A DNA stretch of 64,000 nt, from the NCBI RefSeq assembly GCF_917563885.1, contig NZ_CAKJTG010000020.1, positions 1 to 64,000 on the forward strand, in the 5' to 3' direction. The DNA comes from Pseudoneobacillus rhizosphaerae. Its GTDB lineage: Bacteria; Bacillota; Bacilli; Bacillales; Cytobacillaceae. Positions within the stretch are counted from its first letter, which is position 1. Each line of letters opens with the position of its first letter. A model generated the notes under the pieces. That model made no database searches. It had not been told where the DNA came from and saw only the letters and a program-made list of their open reading frames with translations. The translations under genes were made by a program, and so were the position numbers. Shown here in pieces: positions 7,732 to 16,755 of the stretch.

Positions 7732-8607
7732 ATGAAAAAATGGATCCTAACGCTATCTATTACTGCAGGTGTAATGGTTTTAGCTGGGTGTAATCAAAAC
7801 AATGCAAGTTCAGATGTCGTAGTCGAATCAAAAGCAGGGAATATTACAAAGGACGAGCTCTATGAAGCCATGAAGGCCAAAGTAGGGGAGCAAGCGTTAC
7901 AGCAATTGATTTATGAAAAAGTCTTAACTAAAGAATATAAAGTGTCAGATGAGGAGTTAAATGAAAAATTTGACCAAATCAAAGCTGAATTAGGTGCTAA
8001 TTTTGAAATGGCTCTTGCTCAGTATGGATATAAGAACGAAGATGAATTAAAAGAAACAATTAAAATTGGCCTTCTTCAAGAAAAAGCAGCTGTTAAAGAT
8101 ATTAAAGTGACCGAAGACGAACTTAAAGATTACTACGAAAAGTTCAAACCTGAAGTAAAGGCTCGTCACATTTTAGTTGAAGATGAAAAAACAGCTAAAG
8201 AAGTGAAGGCAAAACTTGATGCTGGTGGTAAATTTGAGGATCTAGCGAAAGAATATTCTAAAGATCCAGGTTCAGCTGCAAATGGTGGAGACTTAGGTTG
8301 GTTTGGTCCTGGGAAAATGGTCGCTCCTTTTGAAGAAGCAACCTACGCATTAAAAATTAATGAAATTAGTGCCCCTGTTAAATCAGAGCACGGTTACCAT
8401 ATCATTCAGTTAACTGAGAAAAAAGAAAAAGGTTCATTTGAAGAAATGAAAGATGAACTTGAGCATGAACTTAAAGTTTCAAAGCTTGATGGAGCAGCTG
8501 TCCAAAAGGCTATGGAGCGTGAAATGAAGGATGCTAAAGTAAAGGTCAAAGATAAAGACCTTAAAAGCATTTTAGATGCAGCACCAACTGCGGATGCTGC
8601 TCAGTAA
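7732..8607 (+). CDS. prsA: Foldase lipoprotein PrsA (parvulin-type PPIase)
   Basis: Membrane-anchored peptidyl-prolyl isomerase that folds exported proteins at the outer face of the membrane. The 291-residue precursor has a lipoprotein signal with lipobox LAGC (Cys20). It is followed by a charged chaperone-like domain, a parvulin domain (about 135-232, starting [12 protein letters not shown] and including [11 protein letters not shown] and [11 protein letters not shown]), and a Lys-rich C-terminal helix. ATG 7732 follows AGGGGTG; GTG 7723 is less likely. Monocistronic and divergent from the YjcZ pair. In B. subtilis it is essential and repressed by Hpr, whose gene lies about 2 kb away. Confidence 0.95.
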   Translation: MKKWILTLSITAGVMVLAGCNQNNASSDVVVESKAGNITKDELYEAMKAKVGEQALQQLIYEKVLTKEYKVSDEELNEKFDQIKAELGANFEMALAQYGYKNEDELKETIKIGLLQEKAAVKDIKVTEDELKDYYEKFKPEVKARHILVEDEKTAKEVKAKLDAGGKFEDLAKEYSKDPGSAANGGDLGWFGPGKMVAPFEEATYALKINEISAPVKSEHGYHIIQLTEKKEKGSFEEMKDELEHELKVSKLDGAAVQKAMEREMKDAKVKVKDKDLKSILDAAPTADAAQ

Positions 8608-8617
8608 TCTGCTTAGA

Positions 8618-8653
8618 AAAAGGACTGACCGTTTTGGTCAGTCCTTTTTTTAT
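8618..8653. terminator. Terminator between prsA and yhaL
   Basis: AAGGACTGACC pairs with GGTCAGTCCTT, with T-rich and A-rich sides; convergent genes share it. Confidence 0.9.
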
Positions 8654-8841
8654 GCTTCAAAAACTCGCTCATGATTTTCGCGGCTATCCTTTTCTTTTTC
8701 TAAACGTTTCATATAAATTTCACCTTCACGCTCAATACTTTCCATTTCTAGCTTTCTTTCTTCTTTACCTGTTTTAACTGCCATATAGGCACTAATCATA
8801 ATTCCAATCAATACTGCAAATACCCAAATAGGAATGGTCAT
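8650..8841 (-). CDS. yhaL: YhaL, small membrane sporulation protein
   Basis: A 63-residue protein with one N-terminal membrane helix (IPIWVFAVLIGIMISAYMAV) followed by a highly charged Glu/Lys/Arg amphipathic helix. This matches the YhaL family in architecture and position beside prsA. In B. subtilis yhaL is a sporulation gene; the function is unknown. GAGAGGAG lies upstream of the ATG. It is transcribed in the same direction as yhaON and converges on prsA. Confidence 0.85.
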   Translation of the reverse strand: MTIPIWVFAVLIGIMISAYMAVKTGKEERKLEMESIEREGEIYMKRLEKEKDSRENHERVFEA

Positions 8842-8930
8842 AACAATTCTCCTCTCAAATTAAGGTTGTCCACCTTCCCTATTAATGATATTCAGTGAAT
8901 CTCCATTTATTCTATTAAAAGTAAAATATC

Positions 8931-11924
8931 TTATTTACTGATTAATTCTTCGTTTTCCCCCAATTCTATTAATTGATTTTCACTGAAATAGTTTAGTAAA
9001 TGAGAATGACATGTAAAGAACAGTACTTGATGGTCCTTGATATTGCTTAATAATTTCAGAACTCGCTCTATACGGATATGATCAAAATTCACAAAGCTAT
9101 CATCAATAATGATAGGAAACCTATGTTTTTCAAAAAGCGTCGTTGCTAGTGCCAGTCTAATCGAAACATAGACTTGCTCCATTGTCGCTTGACTTAATTC
9201 ATTTGCTTCAAAAAAGGTATGATCTTTTCTTTCGATTAGGAAACCACTTTCATCTTTCTCTTTTGTATGAATTCGAATATACGTATCATTTGTTAGATAG
9301 CTTAAATAGGCCTCTGCTTTTTTTAATAGAGTAGGAAGCTTTTCGTTTTTATATTTTTCGATTGTTTTGGTCATTAGATGCTTTGCAACTGCATATGCAC
9401 CCCAACTACGCGCTTGCTCCTCTAGCTCATATTTGAGATGTTTATAACGATGTAACAGCTCTGTATAGGTTCCACCTTCCTCAATGAGACTAATCTGGTG
9501 CTTTATGTCTGCCCATTCAGATTGTTGTTTAATGATGAGTTCTTCTAACGTGTTCATTTGAAGATTCCATTCCGTTATTTGATCATTTATCTGTGAACCT
9601 TGCTCAAACTCCTGAAATTCCTTTAATGAATATCCAGAAGACTTAAGTTGATTCTCAATAGTCCTTTTTCTAAATAAAAGAGCTTCAATTTCAATTGCTT
9701 TGTTCGCCTTTGAACGGAACTCCTCTTCATTATTACATTCTGCTTCCTGTAATAATTGTTGAAATTCACCCTTTAAGTATCCCAATTCTTTCCTTATCGT
9801 AAATAGATCCGTTTCTACCTCTACGACTTTTACACGGATACCATCAGATTCCAGCGCATTTTGCCGGGCTTCTTTAAGTGCTTCCTTTAAACCAATTACC
9901 ATTTCAGTCAAGCTCGTTTTCTTTTCAAATAAAAAGCGTTCTGCTAATAAGGAAATCGAAGTGTCTATCTCCCTTCTTTTTTCGACCACTTGCTTTATTC
10001 TACTGTCTAATCTTTTATGCTCAGCATTCATTTCTTTTATATCTGAAATCATTTCAAAAGCATCAGCTATTCGTTTCCACGGAATTTGACTCGAAAGATT
10101 TAACTGTTGGTAGACTTCTTTCAATGACTCCTCATTACTTTTGGTTTCCCGCTCCCATTCCTCATAGGCTCGTACTACTTGATCATATCGAACTTGTTGT
10201 TGGCTACACCTTAATTTGGCAGACTGTACTTTTTCTCGAAGGTTATCGTCCTTTTGAAGTTCAGCTAGCAACAGCTTGGAATCTTGATCCTTTGCTAGAG
10301 ATATTTGGGCAAGTAGTTGTTTTTCTTTTTCAATAAGGTCAGCTAATAAATCATCTGTTCTCACTTGTACAGTAAATAAGGTCTTTTTTATAAAAACAAT
10401 AGACAAGTATAAAAAGCTAACAGTAGAAATAACTACAATCATCCAGTTCTGATTAATTCCACTCCAGAGGGCTAAGAATAGTAATATTAGGGAAAGGATT
10501 ATAGTCTGTCCTTTTGAGTTATCATTTCGAGATTTCTCTGTTTTTTTTGATATTTTGTGGTAGTCAATCTTTGATTGTACTTCCTTCAAGTCAAGTTTGA
10601 CTTGTTCAAGCTCCGTTGCTTGTTTCCATTGACGTACAATGCTTTCTCTAGCTTGCTCGGATAATTGCTGTTCTTCCAAGTAGGTGATTTCTGATTCTAT
10701 TTGTTCAAGAGTTGTTTTTTCCTCTTGATAGCGATTATCCAACATTTGCTTTTGGTCACTTAATCGAAAGGCCATGCTTTGTATTTGTCCAACTTTCTCC
10801 TTCATAAAAATACTTGTATCCACATTTAATAACTGCTGTTCGTCTATAGAATAATGTAGTTTCTCTTTAAGCTGATTAATTTGAAGTTGAATTGCATTGA
10901 TTTGAACCTTCATTTCTGCCTTTTCTGTTGCTAATCGACCATCAAGTTGGAGCTTGGAAATGGCCGCTTCCACTTCTACTTCCTGCTCAATCAATTGTGG
11001 GTTTATTTTTATTAATGCTAATTGCTCGGTTAATTTTCCTTGCTTTGTTTGCAACCCTACTAATTGGGATTCGAGAGGTTTAATTAATTGCTCTAATGCT
11101 TCAAATCGTTTCATCCCATCCACAGGAAAATGAAATGTACCTGATTGTTCAAGTTCTTGGTAAACCATTAACAATTCCTTTGCACTAGGAAAATGAATGT
11201 TCATTTCTTTTAACCGATTTACATTTGTTTGAAGCTGCTTTATTTCTAATTGAATTTTTTTGATAGATTCTTCTAAATTCATTCTTTTTTGGATTAAATT
11301 AGTGTAGTCGTTATTGTTCTTTTGAGCATCCTTTACTTTCCATTCTAGCTCTTGTAGCTCTTTTAATTTTTCATTTATGATTGGCTTCTTTCCACCAGGC
11401 TTAAATCTACTTTCAAGTTCCTTTTTTAATTCATTTTCAACCTTTAATAGTTTATCTGTTCCGACCGCACCTGTTGAAAAAAGAAATTTCCCTAAATCCT
11501 CGCTCTTTACTTGCTGAATATTCTGTAACCCATTTAAATTAAAGGAATAAATCGATTGATACATTGATTTATCGATATTCTTTACTATTTTTGCTAAAAG
11601 TTCCTCTCCTCCCGACGTTCCATCCTCCAAGTTAACCATCACGTCACCAATTGCTTTTCCCTTGACCCGTTCGATGACTACTTGACCTTCTATTGGATGT
11701 TGAACAATTAGTTTTCCACCATACTTTGCATGAATTTTAGGCTCATATCTCAATTCACTTTGCTGCTTCGTTGGAAAGCCAAATAGGACACTATGTATAA
11801 AAGACATGATGGTAGATTTACCTGCTTCATTTTTCCCATAAAAAACTTGAAATTGGCTTAAATTTTTGATGATTAGGTTTTCTAATTTTCCATACCCATA
11901 AATATGAATCTCACTTATTTTCAT
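8931..11924 (-). CDS. yhaN: YhaN (SbcE): SMC/Rad50-like AAA ATPase
   Basis: A 997-residue ABC-type DNA-repair ATPase. Walker A is YGKNEAGKST (residues 29-38); the ATPase C-half with Walker B PIIIDDSFVNFDHIR and the FFTCHSH motif is near 925-975. Between them lies a long coiled coil interrupted near 475-515 by two hydrophobic helices, suggesting that the hinge end is membrane-inserted. Partner nuclease YhaO is encoded 26 bases upstream, as SbcC is with SbcD. In B. subtilis the operon continues into yhaM, but here yhaL follows directly and no YhaM exonuclease is present. Confidence 0.92.
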   Translation of the reverse strand: MKISEIHIYGYGKLENLIIKNLSQFQVFYGKNEAGKSTIMSFIHSVLFGFPTKQQSELRYEPKIHAKYGGKLIVQHPIEGQVVIERVKGKAIGDVMVNLEDGTSGGEELLAKIVKNIDKSMYQSIYSFNLNGLQNIQQVKSEDLGKFLFSTGAVGTDKLLKVENELKKELESRFKPGGKKPIINEKLKELQELEWKVKDAQKNNNDYTNLIQKRMNLEESIKKIQLEIKQLQTNVNRLKEMNIHFPSAKELLMVYQELEQSGTFHFPVDGMKRFEALEQLIKPLESQLVGLQTKQGKLTEQLALIKINPQLIEQEVEVEAAISKLQLDGRLATEKAEMKVQINAIQLQINQLKEKLHYSIDEQQLLNVDTSIFMKEKVGQIQSMAFRLSDQKQMLDNRYQEEKTTLEQIESEITYLEEQQLSEQARESIVRQWKQATELEQVKLDLKEVQSKIDYHKISKKTEKSRNDNSKGQTIILSLILLFLALWSGINQNWMIVVISTVSFLYLSIVFIKKTLFTVQVRTDDLLADLIEKEKQLLAQISLAKDQDSKLLLAELQKDDNLREKVQSAKLRCSQQQVRYDQVVRAYEEWERETKSNEESLKEVYQQLNLSSQIPWKRIADAFEMISDIKEMNAEHKRLDSRIKQVVEKRREIDTSISLLAERFLFEKKTSLTEMVIGLKEALKEARQNALESDGIRVKVVEVETDLFTIRKELGYLKGEFQQLLQEAECNNEEEFRSKANKAIEIEALLFRKRTIENQLKSSGYSLKEFQEFEQGSQINDQITEWNLQMNTLEELIIKQQSEWADIKHQISLIEEGGTYTELLHRYKHLKYELEEQARSWGAYAVAKHLMTKTIEKYKNEKLPTLLKKAEAYLSYLTNDTYIRIHTKEKDESGFLIERKDHTFFEANELSQATMEQVYVSIRLALATTLFEKHRFPIIIDDSFVNFDHIRIERVLKLLSNIKDHQVLFFTCHSHLLNYFSENQLIELGENEELISK

Positions 11925-11950
11925 CTCTTCTCACCTCTTATCTACGAATT

Positions 11951-13162
11951 TTACATTAATAGTTGGAGTAAAATTCTTTCTGCTTCCGCTACTAGCTTTT
12001 CCTTATCTTCATCACTCAAGTTGGATATATGTTTACGTGCTTGATGATGGTGAAATAAAGGGTCTAATGCCTCGTTACTTTGTTCGTAATTTTCAATCGT
12101 ATTTAATAGCTCAGTAACAAATCCATCTTCCGATTTTAGGAATTCTCGGTCATATTGTATTTCTTCTTCTACACGAATGGAAGATACCCATACAAAGTTC
12201 TCTTCTTCACTTTCATTTTCTTGTAGAATTTCTAACAGCTCTCCATTTAAAATGCTTACACTGCCTTCAAAGGGCTTTAAGTTATGCAGCATTAAATTAA
12301 CTATTTTTCCATTTACTTGTTCGTTTCTAGATATATTTAACTGTTCAAGACATAGATGATAGATTGTTTGAAAAGAAGTTAGATTTTGCACATCGATTTC
12401 GATTGAATCCCATTCCACATCTGCCGTATTAATCCAATCTAAATGGCAATTGGAGTCAGATAGTGTGACAATATAGCAGCCTTTAGGACCTAGTTCTTTA
12501 TGATGGCGACCTTGAATATTTCCAGGATAGATAATTGGTGGATTATCATTAAGAATTTTCCGTTTATGGATATGTCCTAACGCCCAATAATCAAATTGCT
12601 TCTCGATTAAGTCTTTAACATGAAAAGGGGCATAATTATCATGACTACTATTTCCCCCTTCATTTCCATGTAATATTCCTATATGAAAGTCAGCGTTTGC
12701 ACCTTTTTTAAATTCATCAATTTTTCTTTCAAATACCTGTCGTCTTGGGTAACTGAATCCATACAAATTCACGGTGACATTTTCTTTTGTAAAAATACAG
12801 TGTTCAACAGCCCCACCAAAAACAAAAACATTATCAGGAAGCGGTATATGTATCCATGACCCAGATAAATGATCATGATTTCCATGTGTTAAATAAACCT
12901 GAATTCCATGAACAGCGAGCCTCTCCATTTCATGTCTGAATTTTACTTGGGCACGAATACTTCGATCCTCCCCATCATATACATCACCCGCAATAATAAC
13001 GAAGTCTACCTGCTTTTCTATGGCGGCATCAACTAGTCTCTTCAAAGCCACGAATGTACTATTTAATAAACGTTTATATATTTTTTCTGGTAGTTTACTT
13101 AAGCCAACCATCGGACTATCTAAATGCAGATCGGCTGTATGTAGAAACGTAATTTGCTTCAC
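11951..13162 (-). CDS. yhaO: YhaO: Mre11/SbcD-like metallophosphatase nuclease
   Basis: A 403-residue DNA repair exonuclease. The calcineurin-like metallophosphoesterase motifs occur in order: HTADLHLDSP (about 8-17), IIAGDVYDG (about 56-64), THGNHDHLSG (about 92-101), GILHGNEGG and LGHIHKR. These supply the usual di-metal ligands. The C-terminal part is the capping or partner-binding region. It is the first gene of yhaO-yhaN and is expected to form a nuclease-ATPase complex with YhaN on DNA ends. ATG 13162 has an AAGGGAAGGAGGAGG ribosome site. Confidence 0.92.
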   Translation of the reverse strand: MKQITFLHTADLHLDSPMVGLSKLPEKIYKRLLNSTFVALKRLVDAAIEKQVDFVIIAGDVYDGEDRSIRAQVKFRHEMERLAVHGIQVYLTHGNHDHLSGSWIHIPLPDNVFVFGGAVEHCIFTKENVTVNLYGFSYPRRQVFERKIDEFKKGANADFHIGILHGNEGGNSSHDNYAPFHVKDLIEKQFDYWALGHIHKRKILNDNPPIIYPGNIQGRHHKELGPKGCYIVTLSDSNCHLDWINTADVEWDSIEIDVQNLTSFQTIYHLCLEQLNISRNEQVNGKIVNLMLHNLKPFEGSVSILNGELLEILQENESEEENFVWVSSIRVEEEIQYDREFLKSEDGFVTELLNTIENYEQSNEALDPLFHHHQARKHISNLSDEDKEKLVAEAERILLQLLM

Positions 13163-13233
13163 AATACCTCCTCCTTCCCTTCATTACTTTATTTTACCAC
13201 TCCAAAAAAACGAATGCACGTTCTATCTCGAGA

Positions 13234-13287
13234 TTTTAACACACTAAAGCGGTGGGGGACAGTCCCCCACCGCTTTAATGTGTTAAA
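13234..13287. repeat. GGGACAGTCCC palindromic repeat, copy 1 (also terminator of floT)
   Basis: A near-perfect palindrome with outer arms TTTTAACACA and TGTGTTAAA, inner AAAGCGGTGGGGGAC and GTCCCCCACCGCTTT. Related copies are at 57212-57265 and 59815-59870. It lies directly after the floT stop and could terminate that operon. The shared core and separate loci mark it as a dispersed repeat family. Confidence 0.8.
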
Positions 13288-13291
13288 GTGT

Positions 13292-14830
13292 TTAGTTTTC
13301 GGTTGTTGGTGGTAATGTTTTTGGTTTAGCTACTTCTGTTGTTAGTTGCTCTATACTTTGGCGAACATTTCCTTTGCCTGAGAAGTTTTCGAGTAATTCT
13401 TTGACATCAATTCCTGATGATGCCTTTAACGACTCCTGTAGGGTTGACATGAGATTAGTAGCATAGCCTGTAATTTTATTGGCTCCACCATTTTCGCCAT
13501 TTCCTCCACCAGTATCCACTACAGTAATCTTATCAATATTAGCTAGAGGTGCTGCCACTTGCTTCGCATATTCAGGTAACATTTTCACAACCATTTCTAA
13601 TACAGCAGCATGGCCGTATAGTTCGAAGGCTTCGGCAATTTTTTGTTTAGCTTCCGCTTCGGCAAGACCTTTTAATCGAATAATATCTGCGTCTGTTTCC
13701 CCTTTAGCCCGTTCTGCTTCAGCCCTAGCTAATCCGTCCATTCTAACTTTTTCTGCTTCCGCTTTTGCAAGAGATTCGATGCGATATTGATTTGCATCTG
13801 CTTCGGCTAATTGTTTAGCTTTATCCGCAGCTGCTGCTTGCTCTACTGCATAACGGTCTGCATCAGCCTTCTTTTTCACTTCTGAATCATATTGCTTTTC
13901 ACGACGCAAAATTTCTTTCTCTTCAAGCTCAATTTGCTTTTGACGTTCAATAATTTTGATTTGCATTTCCTGCTCCGTTACTTCTTGCTTTGATCTAGCT
14001 GTTTGTAGATCATATGCTTGGTCAGCACGTGCTTTTGCGGCATCTTGCTCACGGCGGAACTCCGCAATTTTCATTTGGTTTTCTTTTTCCGCTTCAGCAA
14101 TTTCTGTTGCACGTTCAAGCTCCGCTTTTTGCGCTTCTTTATCAGCTTCGGCACGTTTGATTCTAGTTTCTTTATCGGCCTCTGCGGTTGCAATATCTGC
14201 ATCCCGTTTCACTTGGGCAATACGAGGCTTACCTAATGAATCCAAATAACCATTTTTATCTCGAACATCTTTGATCGTGAAAGATACTATTAATAATCCC
14301 ATTTTTGCCAAATCCTGAGAGGCAACTCTTTGTACCTCTTGAGAAAACTTATCACGATTTTTATAGATCTCCTCTACCGTCATCGAGCCTAAGATGGAGC
14401 GAAGGTGACCCTCTAGTACTTCACGCGCTTCGTTTTCCCGTTCCTCTTTTGGCTTTCCTAAAAACTGCTCAGCAGACGTCGCAATTTCTTCAATGGAACC
14501 ACCAATTTTAATAATGGCTGTTCCATCGGCCATTACTGGAACCCCTTGCTCTGTATATACTTCTGGTGTAGAAACCTCTAGTTTACTAGATAGTAGACTT
14601 AAAGGACTGGCTTGTTGAAAGACTGGTAAAATAAATGCCCCGCCGCCACGAATGATTTTTATTTTATTTCCAGATTCATCGACATGCACATTTCTACTTC
14701 CCAAATAACTTCCTGTAATAATTAACGCTTCATCTGGGCCAGCCGTACGATATTTCGTAATAAAGACTGCTAGGAAAGCGAGAACAATAAAAACTACTAG
14801 ACCAATCACAATATACACAGGTTCGAACAT
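13292..14830 (-). CDS. floT: Flotillin-like protein FloT (YuaG)
   Basis: Organiser of functional membrane microdomains, 512 residues. An N-terminal hairpin membrane segment (IVIGLVVFIVLAFLAVFI, about 6-23) leads into the SPFH/PHB domain (about 30-230). Then comes a long Ala/Glu/Lys coiled coil with repeated ADKEA and AEAE units (about 210-420). The C-terminal region includes the VVDTGGGNG segment. It forms an operon with the upstream NfeD-like gene yuaF, 12 bases apart, as in B. subtilis yuaFG. There the locus is under SigW, but no SigW promoter is claimed here. In B. subtilis yuaFG is not located beside yhaO. Confidence 0.95.
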   Translation of the reverse strand: MFEPVYIVIGLVVFIVLAFLAVFITKYRTAGPDEALIITGSYLGSRNVHVDESGNKIKIIRGGGAFILPVFQQASPLSLLSSKLEVSTPEVYTEQGVPVMADGTAIIKIGGSIEEIATSAEQFLGKPKEERENEAREVLEGHLRSILGSMTVEEIYKNRDKFSQEVQRVASQDLAKMGLLIVSFTIKDVRDKNGYLDSLGKPRIAQVKRDADIATAEADKETRIKRAEADKEAQKAELERATEIAEAEKENQMKIAEFRREQDAAKARADQAYDLQTARSKQEVTEQEMQIKIIERQKQIELEEKEILRREKQYDSEVKKKADADRYAVEQAAAADKAKQLAEADANQYRIESLAKAEAEKVRMDGLARAEAERAKGETDADIIRLKGLAEAEAKQKIAEAFELYGHAAVLEMVVKMLPEYAKQVAAPLANIDKITVVDTGGGNGENGGANKITGYATNLMSTLQESLKASSGIDVKELLENFSGKGNVRQSIEQLTTEVAKPKTLPPTTEN

Positions 14831-14842
14831 ACTTTTTCCTCC

Positions 14843-15382
14843 TTAAATTGGAAATGGATCTTTATTTTCATAAGGTAAAACCTTAAGAACCCCATCTTTT
14901 ACTTCTATAATTAATACCTTTTGACCTTCTGCAATTGCTTTATTTTCAAAGCTAACTGCAGATTTGGCAATTGTTCCGCTAGCACTCTTAAGGATTACCT
15001 CCCCAAAACCATCTACAGGAATAGGGATAATCACATCTCCAACCCTGCCTCTTAATGATTGAGTTGTGTACACTAAAGATTCCTCTGCTTTTGATAATGG
15101 TATCAAAATAAAAACATTTAATAAAACATCTAAAATAATGGCGATTATCACTGAAATGCTAATAATCAATACATGATTAAATGTGGTTAGTAATTCAAAA
15201 ATGTAACCTGAAGCCGAAGTAAATGTAACAAACGCTAAAATGAGGGTAGGGTTCAAAAACCCAGTAGCTTCTGCGATACCTTCCAAAAAATCACCAAAAA
15301 GAAGATATAAAAGAGTGATTCCACCAGTAATAATAAGTACAGTTAAATAAAAAGCTTCAATAGATAATCCAAAAATGTCCAT
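14843..15382 (-). CDS. yuaF: NfeD-like membrane protein YuaF
   Basis: A 179-residue partner of flotillin. Three to four hydrophobic segments (about 10-30, 43-64, 70-95) are followed by a C-terminal OB-fold/NfeD domain (about 105-179) that includes LRGRVGDVIIPIPVDGFGEV. In B. subtilis YuaF colocalises with FloT and influences microdomain assembly and membrane fluidity. It is the first gene of the two-gene operon, and its stop is 12 bases from the floT start. Confidence 0.9.
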   Translation of the reverse strand: MDIFGLSIEAFYLTVLIITGGITLLYLLFGDFLEGIAEATGFLNPTLILAFVTFTSASGYIFELLTTFNHVLIISISVIIAIILDVLLNVFILIPLSKAEESLVYTTQSLRGRVGDVIIPIPVDGFGEVILKSASGTIAKSAVSFENKAIAEGQKVLIIEVKDGVLKVLPYENKDPFPI

Positions 15383-15509
15383 CGACCATCACCTTTCCTT
15401 AACATTTTAGTGATACTTTATTTACGATTATGTTGCAAAAAGGTTTCGTTATTTATTGGAAATTTTATAAAATTTGGTTAAATTCGATGTAATCGAAAAA
15501 CTAATTAAA

Positions 15510-15552
15510 GTAATGGCCCATTTTCGATTGTTTTCGAATATGGGCCATTGTC
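15510..15552 (-). terminator. Hairpin after the M42 peptidase gene
   Basis: AATGGCCCAT and ATGGGCCATT form the stem, with an inner TTCGA/TCGAA extension, immediately after the stop at 15556. The T-run is weak on the minus strand, so termination efficiency is uncertain. Confidence 0.6.
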
Positions 15553-15555
15553 AAT

Positions 15556-16617
15556 TTAAAACGGAAATGTTTGTCCTTCATGGAGTTTTAGAATAAAGCT
15601 TTTCACCAATTCTTTTGTCGCTTCGACATCTCCCATATCTATCACCTCTACAGGTGAGTGAGCATAACGTGATGGAATGGATAGAACTCCAGTTGGAATT
15701 CCTTTATTCGCATAATTAACGGCTCCTCCATCTGTTCCGATACCAGGGAATACTTCAAGTTGATAGGGTATTTTGTTTTCTTTTGCAAGGCTTACTAGTA
15801 GATTCTTCATCGTTTTATGAACAATTAAACTAAAGTCAATGACCTTAATTCCAGTCCCTTTGCCTAAGGATAAAGTTTGGTCCATTGTTTCTTCTGGCGT
15901 ATCACTTACAGCCGTTGTATCAATAGCAATCGCAGCGTCAGCATAAATGTGTTCTGCGGCTGTTTTTGCTCCCCGTAAACCTACTTCTTCTTGGACAGCA
16001 AATAGGAAGACTAATTCTCCTGCAAAGCTTACTTCTTGTAATTCTTCCAATACTTGGACTAGAACAGCACAACCAGCTCGATCATCTAAAGCTTTTGATC
16101 GGATTCTTGGGTTATCACCTTTTCCTAGTACTTGAAATTCAGTCCCCCAAACGATAGGAGTACCAACCTCAATCCCAAGTTCTTCCACCTCTTCTCGTGA
16201 AGATACACCAATATCAATATAAAGCTGAGAATGCTTTCTCACCTTTGTAGCATCATCGAACTTGGCGTAATGCGCTGAAATGGTTCCGATAACACCTGGA
16301 ATATCTCCATTTTCCCCCATTACTTTGACGGGCTGAGCAAGTAATATTCGATCATCATGGCCACCAAGCTTTTCGAAGCGCAACAGTCCGTTTGACTCCA
16401 CTTTTTTCACTATAAAACCAATCTCATCCATATGGGCAGTTAGTAAAATAGTTGGACCAGGCTTGTCCCCTTTTTTTCTAGCTATAACATTACCTATTGG
16501 ATCAATATTTACTTCATCTACCTTATCATTTATGTATTCTTTTAAGAAATAGCTTACTGAATGTTCATAACCACAAGGCCCAGATAGGCTTGTTAATGTT
16601 TTTAATAGTTCAATCAT
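15556..16617 (-). CDS. M42 family metal-dependent aminopeptidase
   Basis: Cytosolic co-catalytic zinc or cobalt aminopeptidase of 353 residues, of the glutamyl-aminopeptidase/tetrahedral TET type. Ligand-bearing motifs are TAHMDEIG (His62, Asp64), SKALDDRAG (bridging Asp near 179), AVQEEVGLRGA (catalytic Glu and Glu near 211-212), AIDTT and YAHSPVE. It degrades peptides from the N-terminus. Closest in appearance to YsdC/YhfE/YtoP-type proteins; which paralogue it is cannot be decided here. A different M42 protein is encoded at 61130. AAGGAGAA precedes the start. Confidence 0.88.
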   Translation of the reverse strand: MIELLKTLTSLSGPCGYEHSVSYFLKEYINDKVDEVNIDPIGNVIARKKGDKPGPTILLTAHMDEIGFIVKKVESNGLLRFEKLGGHDDRILLAQPVKVMGENGDIPGVIGTISAHYAKFDDATKVRKHSQLYIDIGVSSREEVEELGIEVGTPIVWGTEFQVLGKGDNPRIRSKALDDRAGCAVLVQVLEELQEVSFAGELVFLFAVQEEVGLRGAKTAAEHIYADAAIAIDTTAVSDTPEETMDQTLSLGKGTGIKVIDFSLIVHKTMKNLLVSLAKENKIPYQLEVFPGIGTDGGAVNYANKGIPTGVLSIPSRYAHSPVEVIDMGDVEATKELVKSFILKLHEGQTFPF

Positions 16618-16716
16618 TGAGTATTCTCCTTTATATATATATTTCCATTCTCGAAATACCTTAACCCTTATTATAGTGAAAGAATATTCAGATTACAATG
16701 ATAAGCTATGATTCTA

Positions 16717-16755
16717 TAATAAAAACGCTAGGAATTCCTCCTAGCGTTTTCGTGA
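16717..16755 (-). terminator. Intrinsic terminator after yhaP
   Basis: AAAACGCTAGG pairs with CCTAGCGTTTT over a short loop, followed on the minus strand by TTAT. It lies next to the yhaP stop at 16756. Confidence 0.85.

Noticed and set aside
9878-10336. 152-residue plus-strand frame opposite yhaN
   Set aside because: It lies wholly within the antisense of the yhaN coiled coil, with no ribosome site and a low-complexity sequence.
13479-14511. Several plus-strand frames opposite floT (Ser/Ala-rich, up to 103 residues)
   Set aside because: They mirror the Ala/Glu/Lys coiled-coil codons of floT, lack ribosome sites and overlap each other. They are shadow frames.
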